Source: DASXIF01 sp036498145 (lineage in GTDB: Bacteria > Actinomycetota > Actinomycetes > Mycobacteriales > Jatrophihabitantaceae). From it: a stretch of 64,000 bases of DNA. The position numbers and the translations under genes were made by a program. The notes under the pieces were generated by a model, which did not search any database, was not told where the DNA came from, and saw only the letters and a program-made list of their open reading frames with translations. The stretch is taken from the NCBI GenBank assembly GCA_963708625.1, contig CAVPSV010000004.1, forward strand, positions 372,001 through 436,000, in the 5' to 3' direction. Shown here one piece after another: positions 37,074 to 44,535 of the stretch (positions within the stretch are counted from its first letter, which is position 1; each line of letters begins with the position of its first letter).

Positions 37074-37526
37074 GGTGTCTCCTAGCTGATCGGGTGAGAA
37101 CGTCTCTGCGCGCTCGGGATGGGACGGGTGCTCGGAATGTGACGGGTGCTCGGAATGTGACGCGTGTTCGGGAACGGAGGTGTGCTCGGGGTAGGACGCC
37201 TCGTCGGGGGTGGCCAGGCGCCGGTAGAGCTGCGCGCCCGGTGGTGCTGCGGTGCGGTGGATCGGCCCGAACCATTCGTCCACGGCTCGAGAGAGTTGCG
37301 GATCGGTGCGCATCCGCAGCTCGAAGGCGAGGTCGGTGATGCCCAGGCCGTGCTCGTCGATCAGCTCGCGCAATCGCTGCAGCCGGTCGATCTGGCGCGG
37401 ACCGTAGTGGCGGTGACCTCCCGGGGTACGCAGTGCCGCAACCAGGCCCACCTGCTCCAGATAGCGCAGCATCCGCTGCGACCAACCGGTCGCATCGGCC
37501 GCCTGCTGGATGGTGAGGGCCTGCAT
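35574..37526 (-). CDS. In-frame MerR-HTH extension fused to SAH hydrolase
   Basis: From ATG 37526 one uninterrupted frame of 650 codons begins with a MerR-like winged helix: LTIQQAADATGWSQRMLRYL near 4-23, VGLVAALRTPGGHRHYGP near 26-43, then RLQRLRELIDEHGLGITDLA. A linker at about 75-150 contains five SHPEHPS-like hexapeptide repeats and leads straight into SAH hydrolase. Single-domain MerR-like proteins of about 110-150 residues are common, and I know of none fused to AhcY. Either a regulator-enzyme fusion is made, or the MerR gene has lost its stop and relies on the internal ahcY start. No Shine-Dalgarno precedes ATG 37526, which lies 24 bases after manA. Confidence 0.6.
   Translation of the reverse strand: MQALTIQQAADATGWSQRMLRYLEQVGLVAALRTPGGHRHYGPRQIDRLQRLRELIDEHGLGITDLAFELRMRTDPQLSRAVDEWFGPIHRTAAPPGAQLYRRLATPDEASYPEHTSVPEHASHSEHPSHSEHPSHPERAETFSPDQLGDTVGITLTADSAGTVSDFKVADLSLADFGRKEIQLAEHEMPGLMALRREFGPAQPLKGKKIAGSLHMTVQTAVLIETLAALGADVRWVSCNIFSTQDHAAAAIVVGKDGTPDNPKGIPVFAWKGESLEEYWWCTEQMLTWPDGSGADSIVDDGGDATLLIHMGTEYEAAGVVPQPDENDSEEYHVILDVLRRSVAEQPGKYTRMGAGIIGVTEETTTGVHRLYEFEKAGTLLFPAINVNDSVTKSKFDNKYGCRHSLIDGINRGTDVMIGGKLAVVLGYGDVGKGCVESLRGQGARVVVTEVDPICALQAAMDGLEVVTLDDVVAKADIFVTATGNKDIIMAEHMSQMKHQAIVGNIGHFDNEIDMAGLAKIPGVQKIEVKPQVHEWHFPGNGNRPDGHSIIVLSEGRLLNLGNATGHPSFVMSASFANQTIAQIEIHKNPDAYLTDGKPTVTTLPKHLDEKVARLHLDAVGAKLTTLTKSQAEYIGVDVAGPYKPELYRY
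37074..37083 (-). promoter_or_regulatory. Internal ribosome-binding site of ahcY
   Basis: On the minus strand AGGAG (37083-37079) is separated by ACACC from GTG 37073. It lies inside the open frame of the MerR extension and is the reason for giving ahcY its own start. Confidence 0.75.
37112..37201 (-). repeat. 18-bp tandem repeat, five copies, in the MerR-AhcY linker
   Basis: Units start at 37112, 37130, 37148, 37166 and 37184. On the plus strand the second reads GCTCGGAATGTGACGGGT; copies 1-3 are nearly identical and copies 4-5 have drifted. Each encodes a hexapeptide of the type H-S-E-H-P-S. Copy-number change would keep the frame. Confidence 0.9.
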
Positions 37527-37550
37527 CGCGGTAAAACTACCACGACCGTG

Positions 37551-38831
37551 TCAGATTTGCTCGGTAGCGCCTGCGGACGGCGCGGCAGCCGATCCGGTGG
37601 TGGCAAGAACGACCTTGCCGCTGCCGGCGAGGGTGAAACCTGCGTCCCGGGCGGGCACGAATGCGGCCTGGGCCGGCTGCAACCGCACGGTGTCTCGCAG
37701 CGTCTCAGCCCCCAGCGCCGCGACATCGACAGCACCGGCCACACACAGCACGACGTGGGGCCCAGGGCGGTCCACGTCGCGCCTGCCGCGGTGGGCGTCT
37801 AGATCGACGACGGTCACCGCGAAGTCCGGCACCGGCACGTCGAATTCGACGTCGACGCCGGCACCCGAGCCTTCGGCCCGCACTGGGCAGCGCGGTTCGG
37901 CCAGCGCGGTGAAGTCGGTGACGGCGAGCACCTCAGCCACATCGACGTGCTTGGGCGTGAGCCCGCAACGCAGCACGTTGTCGCTGTTGGCCATCACCTC
38001 GACGCCGAGCCCGTCGAGGTAGCAGTGCACGTTGCCGGCACCGAGAAAGATCGCTTCGCCGGGTTCGAGCCGGACATGGTTCAGCAGCAGCGACAGCACC
38101 ACGCCGACGTCGCAGGGGAAGGCGGCCGCGGCGCGGCGCACGGCCGAGGCCGGCCCGCCCGCGGGATGGTCGTCGCCGAGCTGTGCGCAGCGGTCGAGCA
38201 CCGCCGCGACGATTCCGCTCGGATCGGGCAGCGACAGCAGGTGGACGAACGCCGCGCGCAGGCCGTCCGGGCCGGACAGCAACGCCGCGACCTCACCGAG
38301 TTCGGGCACCCCGAGAGCGTCGAGCAGGGCCAGCGTCCGCTCGATCGGCCGGAACCCGCACAGTGCCTCGAACGGCGTCAGCGCATACAGCAACTCGGGC
38401 TTGTGGTTCGCGTCGCGATAGTTGCGATCCGGTGCGTCGCGCGCGATGCCCCGCGCCTGTTCTGCGGCGAAACCGTGCTGCGCCTGCGGCCGGTTCGGAT
38501 GCACCTGGATCGACAGCGGCACCGCCGCGGCGAGCAGCTTCACCAGGAACGGCAGTCGGTTGCCGTACTCCTCGGCGACGTCGACGCCGAGCATCGGTAC
38601 GGGTTGCGCGGCGATGACGGCGGCCAGGGTCGTCTCGCCGTCGGCCGTCGGCGACGGGTCGTCCTCGTGCGCGCCGAACCACAGCTCGGCCACCGGCCGC
38701 CCGTCGGGTTCCTGTCCTTGCAGCCGCGGGATGGCGGTGGGCGAGCCCCAGGCGTAGTTGCGGGCAACCCCGTGCAGCGCCATCACCGCCGGCAGCTCAG
38801 GCAGCTCAGGCAGCTCAGGCAGCTCAGGCAT
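37551..38831 (-). CDS. manA: Mannose-6-phosphate isomerase, class I
   Basis: This zinc enzyme converts fructose-6-phosphate to mannose-6-phosphate, the entry to GDP-mannose. Motifs: GVARNYAWGSPTAIPRLQG at the N-terminus, AELWFGAHEDDPS, LPFLVKLLAAAVPLSIQVHPN with zinc-ligand Gln/His, NHKPELLYALTPFEALCGFR with Glu, GEAIFLGAGNVHCYLDGLGVEVMANSDNVLRCG. The start is ambiguous because tandem repeats fill the region. ATG 38831 overlaps the stop of the CDF gene by eight bases and is used here; ATG 38783 (MALHGVARN) is closest to the conserved core; ATG 38891 lies fully inside the CDF gene. The ELPELPELPE tract between them comes from a 9-bp repeat. Confidence 0.88.
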   Translation of the reverse strand: MPELPELPELPELPAVMALHGVARNYAWGSPTAIPRLQGQEPDGRPVAELWFGAHEDDPSPTADGETTLAAVIAAQPVPMLGVDVAEEYGNRLPFLVKLLAAAVPLSIQVHPNRPQAQHGFAAEQARGIARDAPDRNYRDANHKPELLYALTPFEALCGFRPIERTLALLDALGVPELGEVAALLSGPDGLRAAFVHLLSLPDPSGIVAAVLDRCAQLGDDHPAGGPASAVRRAAAAFPCDVGVVLSLLLNHVRLEPGEAIFLGAGNVHCYLDGLGVEVMANSDNVLRCGLTPKHVDVAEVLAVTDFTALAEPRCPVRAEGSGAGVDVEFDVPVPDFAVTVVDLDAHRGRRDVDRPGPHVVLCVAGAVDVAALGAETLRDTVRLQPAQAAFVPARDAGFTLAGSGKVVLATTGSAAAPSAGATEQI

Positions 38832-38899
38832 CGCCGGGTGCATCGCCGTGTGTCTCGCGGTATGCATCGCCGTGTGTATCGCCTCGTGCACCGCTGGGT
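38791..38899 (-). repeat. Two adjacent minisatellites at the CDF/manA junction
   Basis: GGCAGCTCA is repeated exactly four times at 38791-38826; the CDF stop codon (38824-38826) is in the fourth copy. Directly next to it, six imperfect 12-bp units of the type GCATCGCCGTGT fill 38828-38899. In the CDF frame they give GDTH/GDAY/RETH/GDAP tetrapeptides. In the manA frame the 9-mers give PEL tripeptides, and the candidate ATG 38831 sits in the first 12-mer. Confidence 0.9.
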
Positions 38900-39834
38900 G
38901 CCGCCTCGGCCGGGGCGGCCGACGATGCGCCCCGGTCCAGGTCTGGCTCGAGGTAGATCACCCGCGCGGACGGCACCGCGGCTCGCACCCGCGCCTCCGC
39001 CTCGTCGATCTCACGCGCCACCTCGGCCAACGTGGTCGTCGCGGGCATGGCGAGCTTGGCACCGACCAGCAGCTCGTCCGGGCCGAGATGCATCGTGCGC
39101 AGGTGGATGATCCGGTCCACGCCACCGCCGAGCAGCGCGTCGCGGATCGCCGTTTGCTGCACCGGCGCCGCCGACTCGCCGATCAACAGGCTCTTCGTCT
39201 CGATCACCAGGATGACCGCCACGCTCAGCAGCAGCACACCGATCGCGGTGGTGCCGATGCCGTCCCAGACACGCTGGCCGGTGGCTGCGGACAGGCCGAC
39301 ACCGGCGAACGCGAAGGCGAGCCCGATAAGAGCGGCAACGTCCTCGAGCAGCACCACCGGCAGATCCGGCACCTTGGCATGCCGGATGAACGCCGGCCAG
39401 CTGTCCGTGCCCTTGAGTTCGCGTGACTCACCGATGGCAGTGCGCAGCGAGAAGCTCTCCAGGCAGATCGCCGCGGCCAGGATGACGATGGCGACGATCG
39501 GCGAGTCCAGGTGATGCGGGTGCCGGATCTTCTGCACGCCCTCGTACAGCGCGAACAACCCGCCCGCGGAGAACAGCATGAGCGCGACCAGGAATCCGTA
39601 GACGTAGCGATCGCGGCCGTACCCGAACGGGTGCTCCGGGGTGGCCGCGCGCCGCGACGAGCGAGCGCCGATGAGCAACAGGCACTGGTTGCAGGAGTCG
39701 ACGACGGAATGCACGCCTTCGGCCAGCATCGACGCCGACCCGGTGATCGCGAACGCCACGAACTTGATTACGGCAATGCCCAGGTTCGCACCGAGCGCGG
39801 CCAGCACCGCGCGCGAGCCACCGCCGCTGCTCAC
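38824..39834 (-). CDS. Cation diffusion facilitator (CDF) family transporter
   Basis: GTG 39834 with GCGAGG upstream gives a 336-residue protein. Six membrane helices are visible, with the CDF metal-site pattern SMLAEGVHSVVDSCNQ in helix 2 (H-x-x-x-D) and VVLLEDVAALIGLAFAFAGV in helix 5. A C-terminal cytoplasmic domain contains VDRIIHLRTMHLGPDELLVGAKLAM and ends in GDTHGDAYRETHGDA, a histidine-rich repeat tail that could bind metal. Such proteins export Zn, Fe or Mn in exchange for protons. It lies between the SIS protein and manA, as in several actinobacteria. Upstream residues of the longer frame are shadow. Confidence 0.88.
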   Translation of the reverse strand: MSSGGGSRAVLAALGANLGIAVIKFVAFAITGSASMLAEGVHSVVDSCNQCLLLIGARSSRRAATPEHPFGYGRDRYVYGFLVALMLFSAGGLFALYEGVQKIRHPHHLDSPIVAIVILAAAICLESFSLRTAIGESRELKGTDSWPAFIRHAKVPDLPVVLLEDVAALIGLAFAFAGVGLSAATGQRVWDGIGTTAIGVLLLSVAVILVIETKSLLIGESAAPVQQTAIRDALLGGGVDRIIHLRTMHLGPDELLVGAKLAMPATTTLAEVAREIDEAEARVRAAVPSARVIYLEPDLDRGASSAAPAEAAPSGARGDTHGDAYRETHGDAPGDA

Positions 39835-39853
39835 TCGCGGCCTCGCTCGGCCA

Positions 39854-40999
39854 TCAGTGCGCCAGCTCCGCCGGCCCGCGCGCGCCCGGGTCCAGGCCGA
39901 GCCCGAACGCCAGATACGCCGCGGTGTATTCGCCGAATGCGGCGGCCGCGCCGAAGCGGGCCAGCGCGGAGGACTCCGGCACGTCCACGCTGGAGGAGTG
40001 CAGGCCGAGTTCGCGCGCCAACGAGTGCAGCGCCGCGGCGGCCCGGCGCGCGGCAACCTCGTCCAGCTGAATCTGGGCACCGGAGCGATCACCGAGCGCG
40101 GGGTCATCCGGTGCGCCGTCGTCACCGATCACGAGCAACCGCGCGCGCCGCGTGCCCGCCGGCTCCTCGAGCCGATCGCGGAAGAAGTCATCGGACGCGG
40201 CCGGCCCACCGCCGCGCAACAGCGCACCGGCGCGCGCCACGCCGTCCGGCAGGCTGACCGAGACCGCCTCCACGCCGGCGCACAGCTGCAATGCATCGGC
40301 GGTCGCACGGGCCGCGACGCTGGCCAGCGTCCCGGCACCCACGATGAGCGGCAGCGTCTCGGCGAACTCGACTGCCAGCGCCTTGGCCGGGTTGGTGAAT
40401 GCCTCGCCGGACGGGCGGCACTGCTCAGCCATCTCATCCAGCGCGTCCGCGACCTTGTGCAGCTCCACCGACGGCATCGGATGGATGCCCAGGGCGTCCA
40501 ACGCCTGCAGCAGCGGGGTCAGCACCGCCCAGCGCGACGCCCGGACATTGAGGCCTTCGGTGAGTTCATGCACCGGCGCGCGGCCGGCCGCGACCGCGAC
40601 CTGGGAACCTGCCGGGGCGACGACGGCCATCGCCACACCGCGCCGCGCGCCCTGCTCCGCGAGCGCGGCCAACCGCGGATGGCGGCCGTCCACCGCACCG
40701 ATGAGCAACGCGTCGGCTGGGCCGGTCCAGCGCGGCAGCTCGACGCCGTGCCAGGGCAGCGCCGGCACCGTCTCGCAGCTCAGCCGGGTGACCAGGCGCA
40801 GCACCGCGGACGGTGGCGCGTCGCTGGCCACCAGCAGCGCGCGCGGCAACTCGCCGCGCAGCCGTTCGACGCCGTAGTCCGCGGCCGTGTCGATGGCGCG
40901 CCGGACCTGGGCTCCGGCCGTGGCCAGCGACCACAGCAACCGTTGCTCGTCACGACGCTCCAGCAGGTCGCTGTCCTCGAGCACTGCGTCGTCGAACAC
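39854..40999 (-). CDS. SIS-domain phosphosugar isomerase-like protein
   Basis: The 381-residue product has two sugar-isomerase (SIS) lobes, with the C-terminal half of the bacterial phosphoglucose/phosphomannose isomerase type (LPLIVGAGTLASVAARATADALQ near 215-240 and FGEYTAAYLAFGLGLDPG at the end). The first lobe contains GELPRALLVASDAPPSAVL. It corresponds to the Rv3256c position in the conserved manB-manA cluster. Its GTG start follows the Trm112 stop directly (TGAGTG). Substrate unproven; an aldose-ketose phosphate isomerase or regulator role in mannose metabolism is the family expectation. Confidence 0.85.
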   Translation of the reverse strand: MFDDAVLEDSDLLERRDEQRLLWSLATAGAQVRRAIDTAADYGVERLRGELPRALLVASDAPPSAVLRLVTRLSCETVPALPWHGVELPRWTGPADALLIGAVDGRHPRLAALAEQGARRGVAMAVVAPAGSQVAVAAGRAPVHELTEGLNVRASRWAVLTPLLQALDALGIHPMPSVELHKVADALDEMAEQCRPSGEAFTNPAKALAVEFAETLPLIVGAGTLASVAARATADALQLCAGVEAVSVSLPDGVARAGALLRGGGPAASDDFFRDRLEEPAGTRRARLLVIGDDGAPDDPALGDRSGAQIQLDEVAARRAAAALHSLARELGLHSSSVDVPESSALARFGAAAAFGEYTAAYLAFGLGLDPGARGPAELAH

Positions 41000-41221
41000 T
41001 CAGGCCTGCTTGCCCAACCCGTTGGGCCCCGGCGTCGCGTCGTCGAGCAGCAGCACCGGGATGCCGTCCAGGATCGGAAAGGTCGATGAGCAGTGCGTGC
41101 ACACCAGCACCTGCTCCGCGCCACGCGTCTGGAACCGCAACGGCGAGTGATCGTCGCTGGGGCAGGCGAGCAGGTCCAGCAAAGCCGGGTCGATGGCCAA
41201 TGGCTGCCTGCCTTCGCTCAC
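41000..41221 (-). CDS. Trm112-family zinc-ribbon protein
   Basis: The 73-residue protein has DPALLDLLACPSDDHSPLRF, VCTHCSSTFPILDGIPVLL and three to four zinc-ligand cysteines (CPSD, CTHC). Trm112 proteins activate methyltransferases in eukaryotes and archaea; the bacterial role is not settled. The start overlaps the manB stop by four bases, and the next gene starts directly after its stop. Confidence 0.88.
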   Translation of the reverse strand: MSEGRQPLAIDPALLDLLACPSDDHSPLRFQTRGAEQVLVCTHCSSTFPILDGIPVLLLDDATPGPNGLGKQA

Positions 41222-42594
41222 GGCTGCTCCGCTCGGATGACGGCGAGGACCTCGTCTCGCACCGCAGACATGCTCGCCTCGTCCCGACCCTCCACGTTCA
41301 GGCGCAGCAACGGCTCGGTGTTCGACGCACGCACGTTGAACCAGTTACCGCTACCCAACTCGACGGTGAGCCCGTCCAGTTCGTCCACCGATTCCGCACG
41401 GTCGGCGAACGCCGCACGTACCGCTGCCATCCGCGCCGCCGGGTCGTCCACCCGCGAGTTGATCTCACCGGAGTCTGCGTAGCGCACGTACGGTGCGACG
41501 AGATCTGCGAGCGCAACGTCGGTTTCACCCAGTGCGGCCAGGACGTGCATCGCGGCCAGCATGCCGGTATCGGCGAACCAGAAGTCGCGGAAGTAGTAGT
41601 GCGCGGAGTGCTCGCCGCCGAAGACCGCCGATCGCTGCGCCATCTCCGCCTTGATGAACGAATGCCCCACGCGGGTACGCACCGGCACGCCGCCGGACTC
41701 GCGGATGACCTCCGGCACCGCCTTGGACGTGATCAGGTTGTGGATCACGACCGAGCCGGGTGACTTGGCCAGTTCGCGTGCGGCGACCAGCGCGGTGATG
41801 GTGCTCGGCGACACCGCGTGACCGGCCGCGTCGACCACGAAGCAGCGATCCGCGTCGCCGTCGAAGGCCAAGCCGAGGTCGGCCTGCTCGGCCACGACCG
41901 CACGTTGCAGGTCCACGATGTTCGCCGGCTCCAACGGGTTCGCCTCGTGGTTCGGGAAGCTGCCGTCCAGTTCGAAGTAAAGCTCCACGATGGTGAGCGG
42001 CAGCGCCGGCAGGGCCGCGTCGCCGAGCACGGCGGGCACCGTGTACCCGGCCATCCCGTTACCCGAGTCGACCACGACGCGCAGCGGCCGGATGTGGGAC
42101 AGATCGACCAGACCGCGCAGGTACTGCGCGTAGGCACCCAGCAGATCGACTTGTTCGACCGTGCCGGCCACCTCTGCCGGCGGCAGCCCCTTCGCGAGGT
42201 ATTCGCCGGCCCGGGCACCGATCTCGGTCAGCCCGGTGTCCTGGCCGATCGCCACCGCATTCGCGCGGACCATCTTGATGCCGTTGTACTGCGCCGGATT
42301 GTGGCTCGCGGTGAACATGGCGCCGGCTAGTCCGAGGTGGCCCGAGGCGAAGTACAGCATGTCGGTGGAGCCGAGCCCGGCTTCGACGACGGAGGCGCCG
42401 CGATGCAGCGCGCCTTCCGCGAATGCGCGTGCCAGGCCCGGTCCGGACTCGCGCATGTCGTGCGCCGTGACGATCTTCCGGGCGCCGGTGACGTCGACGA
42501 ACGCGGCACCGAAGGCACGCGCGATCGGCTCGTCGAGCTGATCGGGCACGGTGCCACGGACGTCGTAGGCCTTGACGATCGTCTGTAGGTCCAC
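41218..42594 (-). CDS. manB: Phosphomannomutase / phosphoglucomutase
   Basis: This 458-residue alpha-D-phosphohexomutase interconverts mannose-6-P and mannose-1-P. The active-site phosphoserine loop is TASHNPAQYNGIKM near 100-113, the metal loop is FDGDADRCFVVD near 240-251, the sugar-binding loop GGEHSAHYYF replaces the common GEMSGH, and the phosphate loop is RASNTEPLLRLNVEG. The N-terminus DLQTIVKAYDVRGTVPDQ is typical of the actinobacterial ManB/PmmA group. With ManA and a GDP-mannose pyrophosphorylase (not in the window) it supplies mannose for glycolipids and glycans. Confidence 0.94.
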   Translation of the reverse strand: MDLQTIVKAYDVRGTVPDQLDEPIARAFGAAFVDVTGARKIVTAHDMRESGPGLARAFAEGALHRGASVVEAGLGSTDMLYFASGHLGLAGAMFTASHNPAQYNGIKMVRANAVAIGQDTGLTEIGARAGEYLAKGLPPAEVAGTVEQVDLLGAYAQYLRGLVDLSHIRPLRVVVDSGNGMAGYTVPAVLGDAALPALPLTIVELYFELDGSFPNHEANPLEPANIVDLQRAVVAEQADLGLAFDGDADRCFVVDAAGHAVSPSTITALVAARELAKSPGSVVIHNLITSKAVPEVIRESGGVPVRTRVGHSFIKAEMAQRSAVFGGEHSAHYYFRDFWFADTGMLAAMHVLAALGETDVALADLVAPYVRYADSGEINSRVDDPAARMAAVRAAFADRAESVDELDGLTVELGSGNWFNVRASNTEPLLRLNVEGRDEASMSAVRDEVLAVIRAEQP

Positions 42595-42641
42595 GATTCG
42601 CGAGCCTACCCAGACTCCAAATCAGACAGTGCCCGTCCGGG

Positions 42642-42998
42642 TCAGCTCGGCGGCGGGACCACGCGCAGATGGCCGCGTCGACCGGTGCTGGACTCCTCGG
42701 TGCCGTCCGCCGTCGGTGCCGTCTGATCGGCACGCGCCGCCTCACGCACGGCGTCGGCGAGCGCCTCCAGGTCGTCCGCGTGCGGAATGGGCGACGGGAA
42801 CTCGCCCACGTGCCGCACGACCTCCCAGCCGCGCGGCACGGTCAGGCGCAGCGCGTGCTCCTCGCACAGGTCGTAGGAGTGCGGTTCGGCGAAGGTGGCG
42901 AGCGGACCGACCACCGCGGTCAGATCCGCATGGGCGTAGGTGAGGGTGGCCACCGCCGGGCGCACGCACCCGGTCCGAGTGCACCGCCGCGCGATCAT
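42642..42998 (-). CDS. DUF3499-family protein
   Basis: From ATG 42998 the product begins MIARRCTRTGCVRPAVATLTY and continues with VVGPLATFAEPHSYDLCEEHALRLTVPRGWEVVRH. Its cysteine pair, CEEH and the TYAHAD phrase are the marks of DUF3499, an actinobacterial family always found near whiB2 and manB. It looks like a small metal-binding protein; function unknown. The N-terminal 80 codons of the longer frame overlap the divergent gene and were not included. Confidence 0.85.
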   Translation of the reverse strand: MIARRCTRTGCVRPAVATLTYAHADLTAVVGPLATFAEPHSYDLCEEHALRLTVPRGWEVVRHVGEFPSPIPHADDLEALADAVREAARADQTAPTADGTEESSTGRRGHLRVVPPPS

Positions 42999-43198
42999 CA
43001 CGCCGCCCACCGGCGGCGTCGCCGGAGGCTCGGCCCCTGGCGTCGGGTATGGCCCACGCTGGGACCATATCGGCCGCGGAGTCGCCAGCGTCGATTTGCG
43101 CCGCGCGCCGCGGATCGTGTCGCCGCTCGGCGATGGGCCGCCTGGCGCTCCCGCGTCGGGGGCGGACGGCCTCGTGCCGCCCGCGTAGGCTCGCAGCT

Positions 43199-43651
43199 GT
43201 GCGGACCGACCCGCGATCGCGCCCGCAGCCGGCAGCACGCCGGCCGCGGCGGGACCGGCGCGGGCGCGGCGTGCGCGGCGGCCTGGCCCCGCGCGGCGTG
43301 CCGATCACCCGCAGTCACAGCGAGGTGTTCGACGACCTCGTGCTGGACGCGGTGGAGGAGCTGGAGGAGCACCTGGCCGCCGAGCTGGCTGAGGTGGAAT
43401 TCGCGGTCGAGGAGGTCCCGCCGGACGCCGGCCAGGCTGCCTCGGACTTCGATCCGGATACGGTGGCCGATCGCGGAATCGCGCTGGGACGGCTGTTCCG
43501 CGACGGGCTCGGCCCGCTGACCCGACCGGTGATCGTGGTCTACCGCCGGCCGGTCGAGGCGCGCGCTGGCGAGCGGGAGATGCGCGCCGACCTGGTGTTC
43601 AGCGTGGTCGCCGAACTGGTGGCCGAACTGATCGGCCGCGACATCGCCTGA
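43199..43651 (+). CDS. Metallopeptidase-fold (zincin, DUF1025-like) protein without the zinc motif
   Basis: GTG 43199 begins a basic, low-complexity start (RTDPRSRPQPAARRPRR), followed by the domain HSEVFDDLVLDAVEELEEHLAAELAEVEFAVEEVP, the opening of the family annotated as zincin-like metallopeptidases, and by VIVVYRRPVEARAGEREMRADLVFSVVAELVAELIG. In active relatives the last segment reads VVHEIAHHFG; here both zinc-binding histidines are replaced (VVAELVAELIG). It is at the Rv3259 position of the conserved cluster. It is therefore probably a structural or binding protein and not a protease. Confidence 0.75.
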   Translation: MRTDPRSRPQPAARRPRRDRRGRGVRGGLAPRGVPITRSHSEVFDDLVLDAVEELEEHLAAELAEVEFAVEEVPPDAGQAASDFDPDTVADRGIALGRLFRDGLGPLTRPVIVVYRRPVEARAGEREMRADLVFSVVAELVAELIGRDIA

Positions 43652-43771
43652 ATGATCTCCGACCAGCGAGCGGCGGCCAGGTGCGCCAGATGCAAGGCCG
43701 TGGAGGAAGCGCTATAGGTGGTTTCTATGCGCGACGGCGAGAACGCCGCAGATGGTGTGCCTGGGCGTCGC

Positions 43772-44191
43772 TTAGACTGCGCGACGCTTGAGGCGTCGCC
43801 TCTCACGTTCCGACAGTCCGCCCCAGATCCCGAAGCGCTCGTCCTTGGCCAGGGCGTACTCCAGGCATTCGGAGCGCACCTCGCAGCCGGTGCAGATCTT
43901 CTTGGCCTCGCGGGTGGAGCCGCCCTTCTCGGGGAAGAAGGCCTCCGGATCGGTCTGCGCGCACAGCGCGCGTTCCTGCCAGCTGGCCTCTTCGGGCAGG
44001 CCGAAGAGTTCGGCGAGTTCGTCCTCGGCCAGGCTGGCAGCCAAGTCCGTGGTGCTATCCAGCGGCACTCCTCGGCGCGCCGCCGGGGCCGACATCGCTC
44101 GTTGCGCGGTAGCGTCGGCGCGGCGGTCCGCGGTGACGTGGCTGTGGAACGACATCGCGCTCCCTAGTGGTATCGCGCTCTCTACTGGCAT
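43772..44191 (-). CDS. whiB: WhiB-family iron-sulfur transcription factor (WhiB2/WhmD type)
   Basis: The C-terminal 85 residues contain the four [4Fe-4S] cysteines: ALCAQTDPEAFFPEKGG, then CTGCEVRSEC. The turn GIWGG and the basic tail SERERRRLKRRAV complete the Wbl signature. WhiB2/WhmD controls septation and sporulation genes with WhiA. Position next to DUF3499/manB matches Rv3260c. Start choice: ATG 44191 has GGAGG at five bases; ATG 44155 has GGGAG at four bases; both are created by an 18-bp triplication. Starts upstream of 44240 would precede the predicted promoter. Confidence 0.9.
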   Translation of the reverse strand: MPVESAIPLGSAMSFHSHVTADRRADATAQRAMSAPAARRGVPLDSTTDLAASLAEDELAELFGLPEEASWQERALCAQTDPEAFFPEKGGSTREAKKICTGCEVRSECLEYALAKDERFGIWGGLSERERRRLKRRAV

Positions 44192-44206
44192 GGCGCCCTC
44201 CAGTTT
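44153..44206 (-). repeat. 18-bp tandem triplication carrying RBS and start of whiB
   Basis: Units at 44153-44170, 44171-44188 and 44189-44206. On the minus strand each has the form of a purine-rich GGAG/GAGAG, then CGC, then AT(G/A). Two of the three keep an ATG (44155, 44191); the middle one reads ATA. The ribosome-binding module itself has been multiplied in frame. Confidence 0.9.
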
Positions 44207-44246
44207 GTCTGCAGGCCGCACGCTCATCGCGAACGACACGTAGGGA

Positions 44247-44275
44247 ATTACACGCGTGTCGTTACCATTCGTCAA
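44247..44275 (-). promoter_or_regulatory. whiB: Probable whiB promoter
   Basis: On the minus strand TTGACG (44275-44270) and TGTAAT (44252-44247) are separated by 17 bases, each matching the SigA-type consensus in five of six positions. Transcription would start near 44240, about 50 bases before ATG 44191. Confidence 0.6.
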
Positions 44276-44535
44276 GCGGTGACTCTGTTAAACGGCGCAA
44301 ATCATCCGGGCCCACCCCACGGGCGAACCCGGACAAACTCTGTGTTACGGACGCAACGACCGCTGCCAGGCCCCCCGCGGAGCCCTGCACCAGCCCTCCG
44401 CGGGGCCTCCACCGGCCCTGCGCCGAGCCAGCACCAGGCACCGAACCCGCCCGGTTGCCTACAGTGGCCGTGCGGCGCCCGAGCCGGAGACCCCGCGCCG
44501 GCGCCACCTGATCCGACGCACGCCGAGGAGCCCAC
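44276..44535. other. Intergenic stretch before the ALDH gene
   Basis: Together with the whiB promoter region this makes about 340 bases between the divergent whiB and ALDH genes. Runs of GC-rich sequence are seen. GACGCACGCCGAGGAGCCCAC contains the AGGAG of the ALDH ribosome-binding site (near 44525-44530). No other feature is recognised. Confidence 0.5.
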
